DNA of 64,000 nucleotides from Variovorax sp. J22G73. Lineage in GTDB: Bacteria > Pseudomonadota > Gammaproteobacteria > Burkholderiales > Burkholderiaceae_C. The translations under genes were made by a program, and so were the position numbers. The notes under the pieces are model-generated. The model saw only the letters and a list, made by a program, of their open reading frames with translations. It had not been told where the DNA came from and ran no database searches. Shown in pieces: positions 35,558 through 44,020 of this stretch. The stretch is from assembly GCF_030317035.1 (NCBI RefSeq), contig NZ_JASZYK010000006.1:124001-188000 (forward strand), given 5' to 3'. Numbering within the stretch: the stretch's first letter is position 1; each line of letters begins with the position of its first letter.

Positions 35558-35750
35558 GGACGCGCTCCGGGGAAGGAGGTGAAGGAAGGAAGGCAAACGG
35601 GACGGTGAAAGCCGGCCAATATCAGCGAACTCCGCGCGATTGGCTAGCGACAAATTGGAAGGACGTGATGCGTTTTGGGAAGGAAGCCCCCTACAAATCG
35701 TGCTGAAATCGCACGCATTTTTCCCAGCACCGTCGCCAAAGCGGTTAACC

Positions 35751-36911
35751 ATGAGCTTCGAATTTCAGAGTCAACCGCCGGAAGACTACGCAGAACTGAT
35801 TGCCGAGCATCAACTGCTTACCCATTGGTTAGCACTTCACCACCGGAGAGGTGTTGCGGACGACCTGCACGGCAGAATGATCGACAGAGAGAACCGGACG
35901 GTCGTGTACTGCATCGGTGGGATTGGCATGGGCAACGGCAGGCGGTTTGCGCTCGTCCAGCAGCGAGGCATCATCATCTTCAATGCAATGGAGTCGCTCA
36001 CGTCGGAGCGTGAGCGGGCGATGCGACTGTCGAGCGTCGAAGTTCCGGAGGCGTTCGATACGCGGCGTGACGTTTTTCGAACGCTGATTGTGGAAGCTTG
36101 CAAGTGCTACTACGACTGGGTCGACAAGGATTGGCCATGCTCGCCAATAGTGCAGTTCGAATTCGACAGCCACCCATGGCGCATCGTCCCAACCCGATAT
36201 TCCAGGCTTTACTGGCTGGAACAAGCAAAGAAGTTGAAAGTTGCGGCAAAACCGAAGTGGCTTGCCGTCTGGCGTTCGCTGGTCAGCCCACTGGCTAGCA
36301 CTGTTGCACTGGCCTTCCTGGCAGCGCTGTCGCTAGCGCAGGTGCGCATTCCGCTTCCGGCCGTGGTGCTGGCGGCCTGCTGGTTCTGGTGGCGCCTTTC
36401 GAGGTATGACGACGACCTCTTGCTTGGCCCGTGGTTGGTCGGCAAGACGAAACTGAAAAATCCAATGAGCGTTCATAAGACGATGTTGCGCTTGCTGGAG
36501 CCCCGATCACTGAACGCGTTCAAAGTCGTGTTGATTCGCCCTGGAGCATCTCGGCCAGACTGTTTCACGTTGAAAGTGCTGAACACCAGTTGGTATCCGG
36601 CTTTCCATTTCTCGATATCGGCGAAGGAGGTTGCCGACCTCGTGGCGCCGGGATTCAGCGATGCGCTGCGCGCCGCCAACAAGGGAACCGCTAATCAGGA
36701 TGCACTCCATGCCGTGTTCTCCGACCTTCAACGTCGCTGGCTGCTCCCCCGTCAAGCGATCGAATGGCATGTCAAAGCACAAGCCGAATTTCCTCTCGAA
36801 AAGGCCAAGCTCGAAGTCGTCGCCCTTCTCGCCATCTCAAGGCACGTCTCAGGCGAACCCAAGCACGGATCGCAGAGTTTTCGGTTGCCTGTGGAGGTCG
36901 CTGACCGATGA
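35751..36911 (+). CDS. Unknown protein with a membrane hairpin, low-GC islet
   Basis: 386 residues, not recognised. The N-terminal 170 residues look soluble (VVYCIGGIGMGNGRRFALVQQRGIIIF near 51-77). Two adjacent hydrophobic segments at about 179-197 and 199-215 form a membrane hairpin. The C-terminal 170 residues are mixed alpha/beta and basic. Codon use is far less GC-biased than in every neighbour (third positions include many A/T), which suggests transfer. The start is uncertain: no clear ribosome site precedes 35751, and an in-frame TTG at 35640 would add 37 residues. It overlaps the next small ORF by ATGA. Confidence 0.7.
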   Translation: MSFEFQSQPPEDYAELIAEHQLLTHWLALHHRRGVADDLHGRMIDRENRTVVYCIGGIGMGNGRRFALVQQRGIIIFNAMESLTSERERAMRLSSVEVPEAFDTRRDVFRTLIVEACKCYYDWVDKDWPCSPIVQFEFDSHPWRIVPTRYSRLYWLEQAKKLKVAAKPKWLAVWRSLVSPLASTVALAFLAALSLAQVRIPLPAVVLAACWFWWRLSRYDDDLLLGPWLVGKTKLKNPMSVHKTMLRLLEPRSLNAFKVVLIRPGASRPDCFTLKVLNTSWYPAFHFSISAKEVADLVAPGFSDALRAANKGTANQDALHAVFSDLQRRWLLPRQAIEWHVKAQAEFPLEKAKLEVVALLAISRHVSGEPKHGSQSFRLPVEVADR

Positions 36912-37048
36912 CCGTTGAAAGCGATGCGACGCCCTTACCGATCAATCTGAGCCAACTCGGCGGAAGTGGTGGTGATCGAGATGGTCATGACGCTGCGTGT
37001 TTCCCGGACGTTTCCGAAAGCGAAGCCTTCGACAGCACAGCGGCATGA
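36908..37048 (+). CDS. Small coupled ORF, possibly the remnant of a truncated gene
   Basis: 46 residues from an ATG overlapping the previous stop (ATGA). The product is acidic, Gly/Ser/Asp-rich, with no recognised motif. A different frame that follows (around 37046-37090) reads like protein too (HEDDLQALFAEIDRATPS), so a single-base frameshift may have split one gene. The composition returns to the GC-rich type at the IclR gene, so the 3' end may have been lost at the junction. It could also be an intact small protein. Unsure. Confidence 0.45.
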   Translation: MTVESDATPLPINLSQLGGSGGDRDGHDAACFPDVSESEAFDSTAA

Positions 37049-37099
37049 AGATGACCTGCAGGCGTTGTTCGCGGAGATCGACAGGGCAACCCCCAGCCA

Positions 37100-37990
37100 T
37101 CAGCCCGGCCCCGGCGCCTCGGGCAGCTCGATCTTCTGCCCCGCCGGCGAGCTCGCCAGGCTCTGCGCCGGGCGCCTCAGCGTGGCGTCGAACGGGTTGA
37201 TCTTCGGCCCGATGGCCGCCGCCTCGCGCTTGAGCAGCTCCACCACCGTCGGCATGCGGTCGGCGTTCAGCCGGTCGGCGATGGTGCCCACGCTCAGCGC
37301 CGCCACCGCGCGCCCCTCGCGGTCGAGCACGGGCACCGCCACCCCGGCCATGCCTTCGAGCAGCCCGGTGTTGCGCCCCGCGTAGCCCTGCTGGCGCACG
37401 CGCTCTATCTCGGTGCGCAGGTACACCTCGTCATACACGCCGTACTCGCGCACACGCGACAGGTTGAAGCGAATGACCTCTTCGCGCTCGGCCTCGGGCA
37501 GGAAGGCCAGGATCGCCAGCGCGCCCTGTCCCACGCCCAGCGCAATGCGCCCGCCGATGTCGCCGGTGAACGAGCGGATGGGAAACGGCCCCTCGCTGCG
37601 GTCCAGGCAGATGGCGTCGAAGCCGCTGCGCGCCAGCAGGAAGATGCTGTCGCCCAGGCTGGCGCACAGCCGCAGCAGCACCGGCCGGCAGATGGAGCGC
37701 AGGTCGCCGGGGTTGCCCGCGCTGGCGGCCAGCGCGAAGAAGTCGATGCTCAGGCGGTAGAGCTTGCTGCGCTCGTCCTGCTCGACCATGCCCTCGGCCA
37801 TGAGCGACTGCAGCAAACGGTGCGTGGTGGCCTGCGTGAGGCCCACCGAGCGTGCGATCTGGGTCACGCGCCCGCCCTCGGCCTGCACCGCGCCGAGCGC
37901 GCGGATCACCGAGAAGACGCGCGGCACGCCGCCGCTGGCCGCCGTGGTTGCCGAGGTAGCTGCCGAAGTGACCGCCGAAGTGCTTTCCAT
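37100..37990 (-). CDS. IclR family transcriptional regulator
   Basis: 296 residues. The winged helix-turn-helix is at about 20-80 (VFSVIRALGAVQAEGGRVTQIARSVGLTQATTHRLLQSL). The effector domain runs from LRSICRPVLLRLCASLGDSIFLLARS to AGVAVPVLDREGRAVAALSVGTIADRL. I prefer the ATG at 37990 because AGGA lies 9 bp upstream; an in-frame ATG at 38017 is the alternative. It diverges from the ABC transporter operon and very probably controls it. Confidence 0.88.
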   Translation of the reverse strand: MESTSAVTSAATSATTAASGGVPRVFSVIRALGAVQAEGGRVTQIARSVGLTQATTHRLLQSLMAEGMVEQDERSKLYRLSIDFFALAASAGNPGDLRSICRPVLLRLCASLGDSIFLLARSGFDAICLDRSEGPFPIRSFTGDIGGRIALGVGQGALAILAFLPEAEREEVIRFNLSRVREYGVYDEVYLRTEIERVRQQGYAGRNTGLLEGMAGVAVPVLDREGRAVAALSVGTIADRLNADRMPTVVELLKREAAAIGPKINPFDATLRRPAQSLASSPAGQKIELPEAPGPG

Positions 37991-38032
37991 GCCTTGTTCC
38001 TGTGGAATTCGATCCATTGCTTTCGGTCATGA

Positions 38033-38081
38033 TATTCCATTGATCGGAATAAATTAAAGAAAGATTCTGATTAATGGAATA
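38033..38081. promoter_or_regulatory. IclR operator candidates between IclR and the ABC operon
   Basis: TATTCC-N7-GGAATA at 38033-38051 is a perfect 6-bp inverted repeat. A second, imperfect element (ATTCT-N7-GGAAT) ends near 38080, and TGGAATTCGATCCA lies just upstream at 38002-38015. IclR-family operators are typically short palindromes of this AT-rich TGGAA/TTCCA kind. The region is the only AT-rich stretch in the divergent promoter. Confidence 0.5.
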
Positions 38082-38209
38082 CCCGAGGCGATCTGGCGCA
38101 ATCGTTGCAATAGAGTGAATTGAACGCAGCACGCTGTCCATGGCCTGCACCAACTTGAAACGTGGTGCCCAAGGCCATCTTTTCGCCCCCCGCAGAAAGG
38201 CAAGCCTCC

Positions 38210-39316
38210 ATGTCATTCCTTCGGCTGACCGACGTCACCAAGTTCTACGGCGCCACCCGCGCGGTGTCGGCCATGAACCTCACGGTGGAAAAAGGCGAGT
38301 TCGTCTCGCTGCTGGGGCCCTCGGGCTGCGGCAAGACCACCACGCTGCAGATGATCGCGGGCTTCGAGGCCGTGAGCAGCGGGCGCATCGAGCTCGCGGG
38401 CAAGGACATCACGCATGCCAAGGCCAACACGCGCGGCCTGGGCATCGTGTTCCAGACCTACGCGCTGTTCCCGCACATGACGGTGGCCGACAACGTGAGC
38501 TTCGGCCTGGAAATGCGCAAGATGCCCAAGGCCGAGCGCGCCGAGCGCGTGAAGCAGGCGCTGGCGCTGGTGCACCTGGAGGCCCACGCCGCGCGCTACC
38601 CGCGCGAGCTCTCGGGCGGCCAGCGGCAGCGCGTGGCGCTGGCGCGCGCGCTGGTCATCGAGCCGCCGGTGCTGCTGCTGGACGAGCCGCTGTCCAACCT
38701 GGACGCCAAGCTGCGCGAGGAAATGCAGTTCGAGCTGCGGCAGATCCAGCGCAAGGTCGGCACCACCACGGTGATGGTCACGCACGACCAGAGCGAGGCC
38801 ATGTCCATCAGCGACCGCGTGGTGGTCATGGAGGGCGGCTGCGCCACGCAGATCGACCACCCGCAGCGCGTGTACGAGCACCCGAGCACGCGCTTCATCT
38901 CCACCTTCGTGGGCAAGGCCAACCTGCTGGACTGCCGCGTGTCCGGCAGCGGCGCCACGCGCACCTGCGTGGAGGTCGGCACGCTCTCGCTCGACGTGGA
39001 GGACGACACCGGCTTCTGCGTCGACGCCTCGGCGCTGCTGAGCGTGCGGCCCGAGAAGCTGCAGCTGGTGCCGCCGGGCCGCGGCCGCATCGACGGCGAG
39101 GTGCAGGAGCGCTTCTTCCTCGGCAGCCAGTGGCTCTACCGCGTGGCCACGCCCGTGGGCGACCTCACCGTGCTGAGCCCCAACGACGGACGCGACGCGC
39201 TCGAGGAAGGCGCCCGCACCGGCATCGACTGGCCCGCGCACTGCATGCGCCTGCTGCCGGCGGATGTGCCGGTGGATGTGTCGGTGGGTGCGCCGGCGAA
39301 GGCTGTCGCGGCATGA
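38210..39316 (+). CDS. ABC transporter ATPase, spermidine/putrescine (PotA) type
   Basis: 368 residues. Walker A GPSGCGKT at 36-43, signature LSGGQ at 134-138, Walker B VLLLDEP at 154-160, then THDQSEAM. The C-terminal TOBE domain is present (LSVRPEKLQLV). AGAAAGG precedes the ATG. Drives uptake with the two permeases downstream, and overlaps the first by ATGA. The permeases and receptor are polyamine/opine-type, so the substrate is probably an amine or amino-acid derivative. Confidence 0.9.
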   Translation: MSFLRLTDVTKFYGATRAVSAMNLTVEKGEFVSLLGPSGCGKTTTLQMIAGFEAVSSGRIELAGKDITHAKANTRGLGIVFQTYALFPHMTVADNVSFGLEMRKMPKAERAERVKQALALVHLEAHAARYPRELSGGQRQRVALARALVIEPPVLLLDEPLSNLDAKLREEMQFELRQIQRKVGTTTVMVTHDQSEAMSISDRVVVMEGGCATQIDHPQRVYEHPSTRFISTFVGKANLLDCRVSGSGATRTCVEVGTLSLDVEDDTGFCVDASALLSVRPEKLQLVPPGRGRIDGEVQERFFLGSQWLYRVATPVGDLTVLSPNDGRDALEEGARTGIDWPAHCMRLLPADVPVDVSVGAPAKAVAA

Positions 39317-40173
39317 GCGCATCGAAGCACACGGCCACCCCCTGGTGGCTCTCCGCCCCGGCGCTGCTGCTGTTCACCGCGCTGCTGGTGGTGCCGCTCG
39401 CGCTCACGGCGGTGCTGTCGTTCAACGTGTACGACCCGGCCACCGGCCCCAAGGCGGGCGAGTTCACGCTCGCGCACTACGCGCTGGTGTTCTCCGACTC
39501 TTATTACCTCGGCATCTTCTGGCGCACCTTCTGGGTGTCGGGCCTGGTCACGCTGATCTGCGTGGTGATCGGCGCGCCCGAGGCCTACGTGCTCAGCCGC
39601 ATGCGCAACCCGTGGCGCTCGGTGCTCCTGCTGGTGGTGCTGGCGCCGCTGCTGGTGTCGGTGGTGGTGCGCGCCTTCGGCTGGAGCATGCTGCTCGGGC
39701 CCGAGGGCGCCGTGAACGGGCTGCTGGGCCTGCTGGGCATCGGCCCGGTGAAAATTCTGTACACCAACGCGGCCGTGGTCATCGCGCTGGTGCACGTCAT
39801 GCTGCCCTTCATGGTGATCCCGGTGTGGACCTCGCTGCAGAAGCTGGACCCGGGCGTCGAAAACGCCGCCCTCTCGCTCAACGCCACGCCCTTCACCACG
39901 CTGCGTCGCATCGTGCTGCCGCAGGTGATGCCGGGCATTCTCTCGGGCAGCCTGATCGTGTTCGGCCTGGCAGCGAGCTCGTTCGCGATTCCGGGGCTGC
40001 TGGGCGGACGCAGGCTGAAGATGGTCGCGACCATCGTCTATGACGAGTACCTGAGCGAACTCAACTGGCCGTTGGGCGCCGCCGTCGCGCTCGTGCTGCT
40101 GGTAGCCAACCTCGTGGTCATGCTCAGCTACAACCGCCTGGTAGAAGGCCGCTACAAGAAAGCGCTGGGCTGA
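39313..40173 (+). CDS. ABC transporter permease (PotB type)
   Basis: 286 residues, six membrane helices. NAALSLNATPFTTLRRIVLPQVMPGILSG is the EAA loop that contacts the ATPase. Starts in the ATGA of the ATPase gene. Forms a heterodimer channel with the permease at 40262. Confidence 0.9.
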   Translation: MSASKHTATPWWLSAPALLLFTALLVVPLALTAVLSFNVYDPATGPKAGEFTLAHYALVFSDSYYLGIFWRTFWVSGLVTLICVVIGAPEAYVLSRMRNPWRSVLLLVVLAPLLVSVVVRAFGWSMLLGPEGAVNGLLGLLGIGPVKILYTNAAVVIALVHVMLPFMVIPVWTSLQKLDPGVENAALSLNATPFTTLRRIVLPQVMPGILSGSLIVFGLAASSFAIPGLLGGRRLKMVATIVYDEYLSELNWPLGAAVALVLLVANLVVMLSYNRLVEGRYKKALG

Positions 40174-40189
40174 ACATGACCCCCACGCT

Positions 40190-40258
40190 CCATCACTTCG
40201 TGTATTCGCTGCCCCCCGAGGGGGCGCGTGCCTCCCTTGGGGCGGCCCGGCGGGAGGC
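40190..40258. repeat. REP-like intergenic element, copy between the two permease genes
   Basis: CACTTCGTGT, then GCTGCCCCCCGAGGGGGCG, then TTGGGGCGGCCCGGCGGG. The same parts in reverse order occur at 33926-34014. It lies inside an otherwise tightly overlapped operon, filling its only sizeable gap (88 bp). Confidence 0.6.
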
Positions 40259-40261
40259 ACC

Positions 40262-41059
40262 ATGACCAAGAACGGCCCCATCGCCCTCGCGTTCAACGCG
40301 CTCGTCATCACCTTCATGCTCGCGCCGCTGGTGGTGGTGTGCGTGGTGGCGTTCACGCCCGAGAACACGCTGACCATTCCGACCACGCACTTCTCGCTGC
40401 GCTGGTTCCGCGCGGTGTTCGCGCACCCCGACTTCATGCAGTCGTTCTGGAACAGCCTGTGGCTCGCGCTCAGCTCGGCCACCATCGCCACGCTGCTGGC
40501 GGTGCCGGCGGGCATGGCGATCACGCGCTACGAGTTTCCGGGGCGCAACTTCCTGAACGGCCTGTTCCTCTCGCCGCTCATCGTGCCGCACCTGGTGCTG
40601 GGCGTGGCGCTGCTGCGGCTGTTTGCGCTGGTCGGCGGCACGGGCAGCTTCGCGTGGCTGGTGATGGCGCACGCGCTCATCGTCACGCCCTATACGCTGC
40701 GGCTGGTGGTGGCGGCGCTGGTGGGCTTTGACCGCAGCGCCGAGCAGGCGGCGCTGTCGCTGGGCGCGAGCCAGGCCACGGTGTTCCGCCGCATCACGCT
40801 GCCGATGATTTTGCCGGGCGTGACCGGCGGCTGGATGCTGTCGTTCATCAACAGCTTCGACGAGGTGACCATGTCGATCTTCGTCACCTCGCCCAGCACG
40901 GTGACGCTGCCGGTGCGCATGTACATGTACGCCACCGAGTCCATCGATCCGCTGATGGCGGCGGTGTCGGCGCTGATGGTGGCGGTGACCGCCTTTGCGA
41001 TGGTGCTGCTCGACCGTGTGTACGGGCTGGACCGCGTGCTCGTGGGGCGCAGCAAATGA
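40262..41059 (+). CDS. ABC transporter permease (PotC type)
   Basis: 265 residues, six membrane helices. AALSLGASQATVFRRITLPMILPGVTGG is the EAA loop. Partner of the permease at 39313. Its stop overlaps the ferredoxin-like gene by ATGA, so transport and oxidation subunits are co-expressed. Confidence 0.9.
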   Translation: MTKNGPIALAFNALVITFMLAPLVVVCVVAFTPENTLTIPTTHFSLRWFRAVFAHPDFMQSFWNSLWLALSSATIATLLAVPAGMAITRYEFPGRNFLNGLFLSPLIVPHLVLGVALLRLFALVGGTGSFAWLVMAHALIVTPYTLRLVVAALVGFDRSAEQAALSLGASQATVFRRITLPMILPGVTGGWMLSFINSFDEVTMSIFVTSPSTVTLPVRMYMYATESIDPLMAAVSALMVAVTAFAMVLLDRVYGLDRVLVGRSK

Positions 41060-41364
41060 CGGCATCGCATGCACATCCATTGCTGCACCGCGTGGCCGAG
41101 GCCGCCGGCCGCGAGAGCGTGCGCTTCACGCTCGACGGCGCTCCCGCCAGCGCGCTGGCCGGCGACACCGTGCTGACCGCCGTGCTCACGCAAGGCGCCC
41201 AGCTTCGGCGCAACGAGTTCAGCGGCCTGCCGCGCGCGGGCTTCTGCATGATGGGCGCCTGCCAGGACTGCTGGATCGCCACCGGCGAGGGCGAGCGCCT
41301 GCGCGCCTGCTCGACCTTCATCGCGCCCGGCATGGCGCTGGTCACCGGAAAGAGCGGCGCATGA
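41056..41364 (+). CDS. Small [2Fe-2S] subunit of a flavin amine/opine oxidase (HcnA/OoxA-family)
   Basis: 102 residues. Cys64, Cys69, Cys72 and Cys85 (CMMGACQDCW and RAC) give the plant-ferredoxin-like CX4CX2C pattern. VRFTLDGAPASALAGDTVLTAVLTQG resembles the N-terminal part of sarcosine oxidase alpha. It is the small electron-transfer subunit of heterotrimeric oxidases such as D-hydroxyproline dehydrogenase, hydrogen cyanide synthase HcnABC or opine oxidase. Overlaps both neighbours by 4 bp. Confidence 0.87.
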   Translation: MTASHAHPLLHRVAEAAGRESVRFTLDGAPASALAGDTVLTAVLTQGAQLRRNEFSGLPRAGFCMMGACQDCWIATGEGERLRACSTFIAPGMALVTGKSGA

Positions 41365-42770
41365 GCACGACCGAAGCACTTCGCCCCGTGGTCGTCGGCG
41401 CCGGCCCGGCCGGCGTGCGCGCGGCGCAGGCCCTGGTGGCGCACGGGCTGCGGCCCGTGGTGATCGACGAGGCCTCGCGCGCCGGCGGGCAAATCTACCG
41501 GCGCCCGCCCGCGGGGCTGGCGCAGCGCACCGCGCGCACGCTCTACGGCTTCGAGGCGCCGCGCGCCGATGCGCTGCACGCCGCCTTCGACGGCCTGCAG
41601 GGCTGCATCGACCACCACCCCGACAGCCTGGTGTGGAGCGCGCAAGACAAGGTGCTCGACGTGATGCACGGCCCCACACGCGGCAACCGCCGCGTGCCCT
41701 ACAGCCACCTCATCGTCGCCACGGGCGCCACCGACCGCGTGCTGCCCGTGCCGGGCTGGACGCTGCCGGGCGTGTACACGCTGGGCGGCGCGCAGGTGGC
41801 GCTCAAGTTCCAGGGCTGTGCCATCGGCCAGCGCGTGGTGTTAATGGGCACCGGGCCGCTGCTGTACCTGGTGGCCTATCAGTACGCGAAGGCCGGCGTG
41901 AAGGTGGCCGCGGTGCTCGACACCGCGCGCCTGGCCGACCAGCTGGCCGCCACGCCCGCGATGCTGTCGCAGCCCGCCGTGTTCGCCAAGGGCGTGTACT
42001 ACGTCGGCTGGCTGCGCGCGCACGGCGTGGCGCTGCACAGCGGCGTGCGCCCGCTGCGCGTGCTCGGCGACGAGGCGCAGGGGCGCGTCACCGGCGTGGC
42101 CTGGCAAGCGGGCAACGGCAAGGAAGAACACACGCTGGCCTGCGACGCCGTCGGCTTCGGCTATGCGCTGCGCTCCGAAACGCAACTGGCCGACCTGCTC
42201 GGCTGCCGCTTCGACTACGCGCCCATGCACCGCGCCCACCTGCCGGTGCGCGACGCGGCGGGGCGCACCAGCGTCGAGGGCGTGTACCTCGCGGGCGACG
42301 GCGCCGGCATCATGGGCGCGGACGCCGCCGAGTGGGCGGGCGAGCGCGCGGCGCTGGCGCTGCTGGCCGACGCGGGCATCGCGGCCGACACCGCGCGCGC
42401 CGCCGAGCTCGAACGCAAGCTGCACAAGCTCGGCGCTTTCCGCCAGGGCCTGGAGCGCGCCTTTCCGGTGCCGGACGACTGGGCCGCGCACGCGCCCGAC
42501 GAGCTCGTGGTCTGCCGCTGCGAGAACATCACCGCCGGCACGCTGCGCCAGGCCGTCGCCGTGCAGGGCGCGGACGAAATCAACCGCCTGAAGGCGCTGT
42601 CGCGTGTCGGCATGGGCCGTTGCCAGGGCCGCATGTGCGGCGTGGCGGCGGCGGAGATACTGGCGCACGCCACGCAGCAGCCGCTGCAGCAGGTCGGCCG
42701 CCTGCGCGGGCAGGCACCGATCAAGCCGATTCCGATGCGGCTGGTGCCCGCCGAAGGGAGCGGCGCATGA
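41361..42770 (+). CDS. FAD/NAD(P)-binding oxidoreductase subunit with BFD-like [2Fe-2S] domain (HcnB/OoxA type)
   Basis: 469 residues. The N-terminal Rossmann motif is VVVGAGPAGVRAAQ, a second nucleotide site is VVLMGTGPLLYLVAYQ, and GVYLAGDGAGI follows. The C-terminal third has VVCRCENITAGTL and GMGRCQGRMCG, supplying four Cys for a [2Fe-2S] cluster as in BFD-like domains. It passes electrons from the catalytic flavoprotein. The substrate is oxidised by the next subunit. Confidence 0.87.
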   Translation: MSTTEALRPVVVGAGPAGVRAAQALVAHGLRPVVIDEASRAGGQIYRRPPAGLAQRTARTLYGFEAPRADALHAAFDGLQGCIDHHPDSLVWSAQDKVLDVMHGPTRGNRRVPYSHLIVATGATDRVLPVPGWTLPGVYTLGGAQVALKFQGCAIGQRVVLMGTGPLLYLVAYQYAKAGVKVAAVLDTARLADQLAATPAMLSQPAVFAKGVYYVGWLRAHGVALHSGVRPLRVLGDEAQGRVTGVAWQAGNGKEEHTLACDAVGFGYALRSETQLADLLGCRFDYAPMHRAHLPVRDAAGRTSVEGVYLAGDGAGIMGADAAEWAGERAALALLADAGIAADTARAAELERKLHKLGAFRQGLERAFPVPDDWAAHAPDELVVCRCENITAGTLRQAVAVQGADEINRLKALSRVGMGRCQGRMCGVAAAEILAHATQQPLQQVGRLRGQAPIKPIPMRLVPAEGSGA

Positions 42771-43939
42771 GCGGCACCAGGACACTGAAGACCGACGTCG
42801 CCATCGTCGGCGGCGGCATCGTCGGCGCGTCCGCCGCGCTGGCCTTGCGCCGCATGGGCCTGGGCGTGGTGCTGCTGGAGCGCGACCTGTGCGGCTCGCG
42901 CTCCAGCGGCGTGAACTTCGGCGGCGTGCGCCGGCAGGGCCGCCCGCTGAGCCAGCTGCCGCTGGCGCAGCGCGCGCACCGCATCTGGGGCGAGCTGCCC
43001 GCGCGGCTGGGCACCGACGGCGAGTACATCCGCTCGGGCCATTTCAAGATCGCGCGCAGCGAAGCGGACATGGCCTCGCTGGAACGCTACCGCGCCATGA
43101 GCAGCGATTTCGACCTGGGCCTGGAGCTGATTTCCGCCGCGCGCCTGCGCACCGAATGCCCCTGGCTCGGCACGCGCGCCGTGGGCGGCTCGCTGTGCCT
43201 GGAAGACGGCCAGGCCAATCCGCGCCTGGTGTCGCCGGCCTTCGCGCTGGCCGCGAAGCGCGCCGGCGCGCAGGTGCTGGAGCGGCACCGCGTCGACGAG
43301 TTGGCGCACGACGGCGCGCTGTTCACCGTGCGCGCCACGGTGCTGTCGGCTCAGGACGCCGGCACGCTGGAGGTGCGGGCGCCGGTGCTGCTCAACTGCG
43401 CGGGCGCCTGGGCCGGCGCCATCGCCAGCCAGTTCGGCGAGACCCCGCCGATGCGCGCGCGCAGCCCGATGATGGCGGTGACCGAGCCGGTGCCGCACTT
43501 CATGGGCTGGAGCCTGGGCGTGGAAGGCGGCGGCATCTACTGCCGGCAGGTGGCGCGCGGCAACCTGGTGCTCGGCGGCGGCACCGGCATCACGCTGGAC
43601 GCCGACCGCGCGCGCGCCGACCACGACGCCATCGCCACGCTGGCGGTGCAGGCGGTCGAGCTGCTGCCCGTGCTGCGCCACGCGCACATCATCCGCACCT
43701 GGGGCGGCACCGAGGGCTATTTGCCCGACCGCGAACCGGTGCTCGGACCCAGCCGCACCACGCCAGGCCTGTTCCACGGCTTCGGCTTCGCGGGCGCGGG
43801 CTTCCAGATCGGCCCGGCCGCCGGCGAGGTGCTGGCCGAGCTCGCGCGCGACGGTCGAAGCGACACGCCCATCGACGCGTTCGCCATCGAGCGCTTCGCG
43901 CATGCCGGCGCGCAGGCGCTGGCCGTTGCGGACGGCTGA
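42767..43939 (+). CDS. FAD-dependent amine/amino-acid oxidase catalytic subunit (DadA/HcnC/OoxB type)
   Basis: 390 residues of the DAO family: DVAIVGGGIVGASAALALRRMGLGVVLLERD (FAD), GVNFGGVRRQGRPLSQLPLA, and a C-terminal WGGTEGYLPDREPVLGPSRTTPGLFHGFGFAGAGFQIGPAAGE (second FAD half). It would oxidise a C-N bond next to a carboxylate. Size is slightly below HcnC (about 415). The partner ABC transporter argues for a scavenged nitrogen compound over cyanide production. Confidence 0.87.
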   Translation: MSGTRTLKTDVAIVGGGIVGASAALALRRMGLGVVLLERDLCGSRSSGVNFGGVRRQGRPLSQLPLAQRAHRIWGELPARLGTDGEYIRSGHFKIARSEADMASLERYRAMSSDFDLGLELISAARLRTECPWLGTRAVGGSLCLEDGQANPRLVSPAFALAAKRAGAQVLERHRVDELAHDGALFTVRATVLSAQDAGTLEVRAPVLLNCAGAWAGAIASQFGETPPMRARSPMMAVTEPVPHFMGWSLGVEGGGIYCRQVARGNLVLGGGTGITLDADRARADHDAIATLAVQAVELLPVLRHAHIIRTWGGTEGYLPDREPVLGPSRTTPGLFHGFGFAGAGFQIGPAAGEVLAELARDGRSDTPIDAFAIERFAHAGAQALAVADG

Positions 43940-44020
43940 ATCAACCTGCCTCGCGTTCCCCACGTCACCACGTCACCCACGTCGAATTTCCCCACCTGAA
44001 CTTGATTGGAGAGCATCACC

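Noticed and set aside
35640-35750. Upstream extension of the unknown low-GC protein from TTG 35640
   Set aside because: The added residues have no ribosome site and no clear coding signal; kept only as an alternative start.
41056-43939. Hydrogen cyanide synthase hcnABC
   Set aside because: The subunit set is homologous, but a dedicated ABC transporter and IclR regulator argue for uptake and oxidation of another compound. Not excluded, so it is named in the findings.
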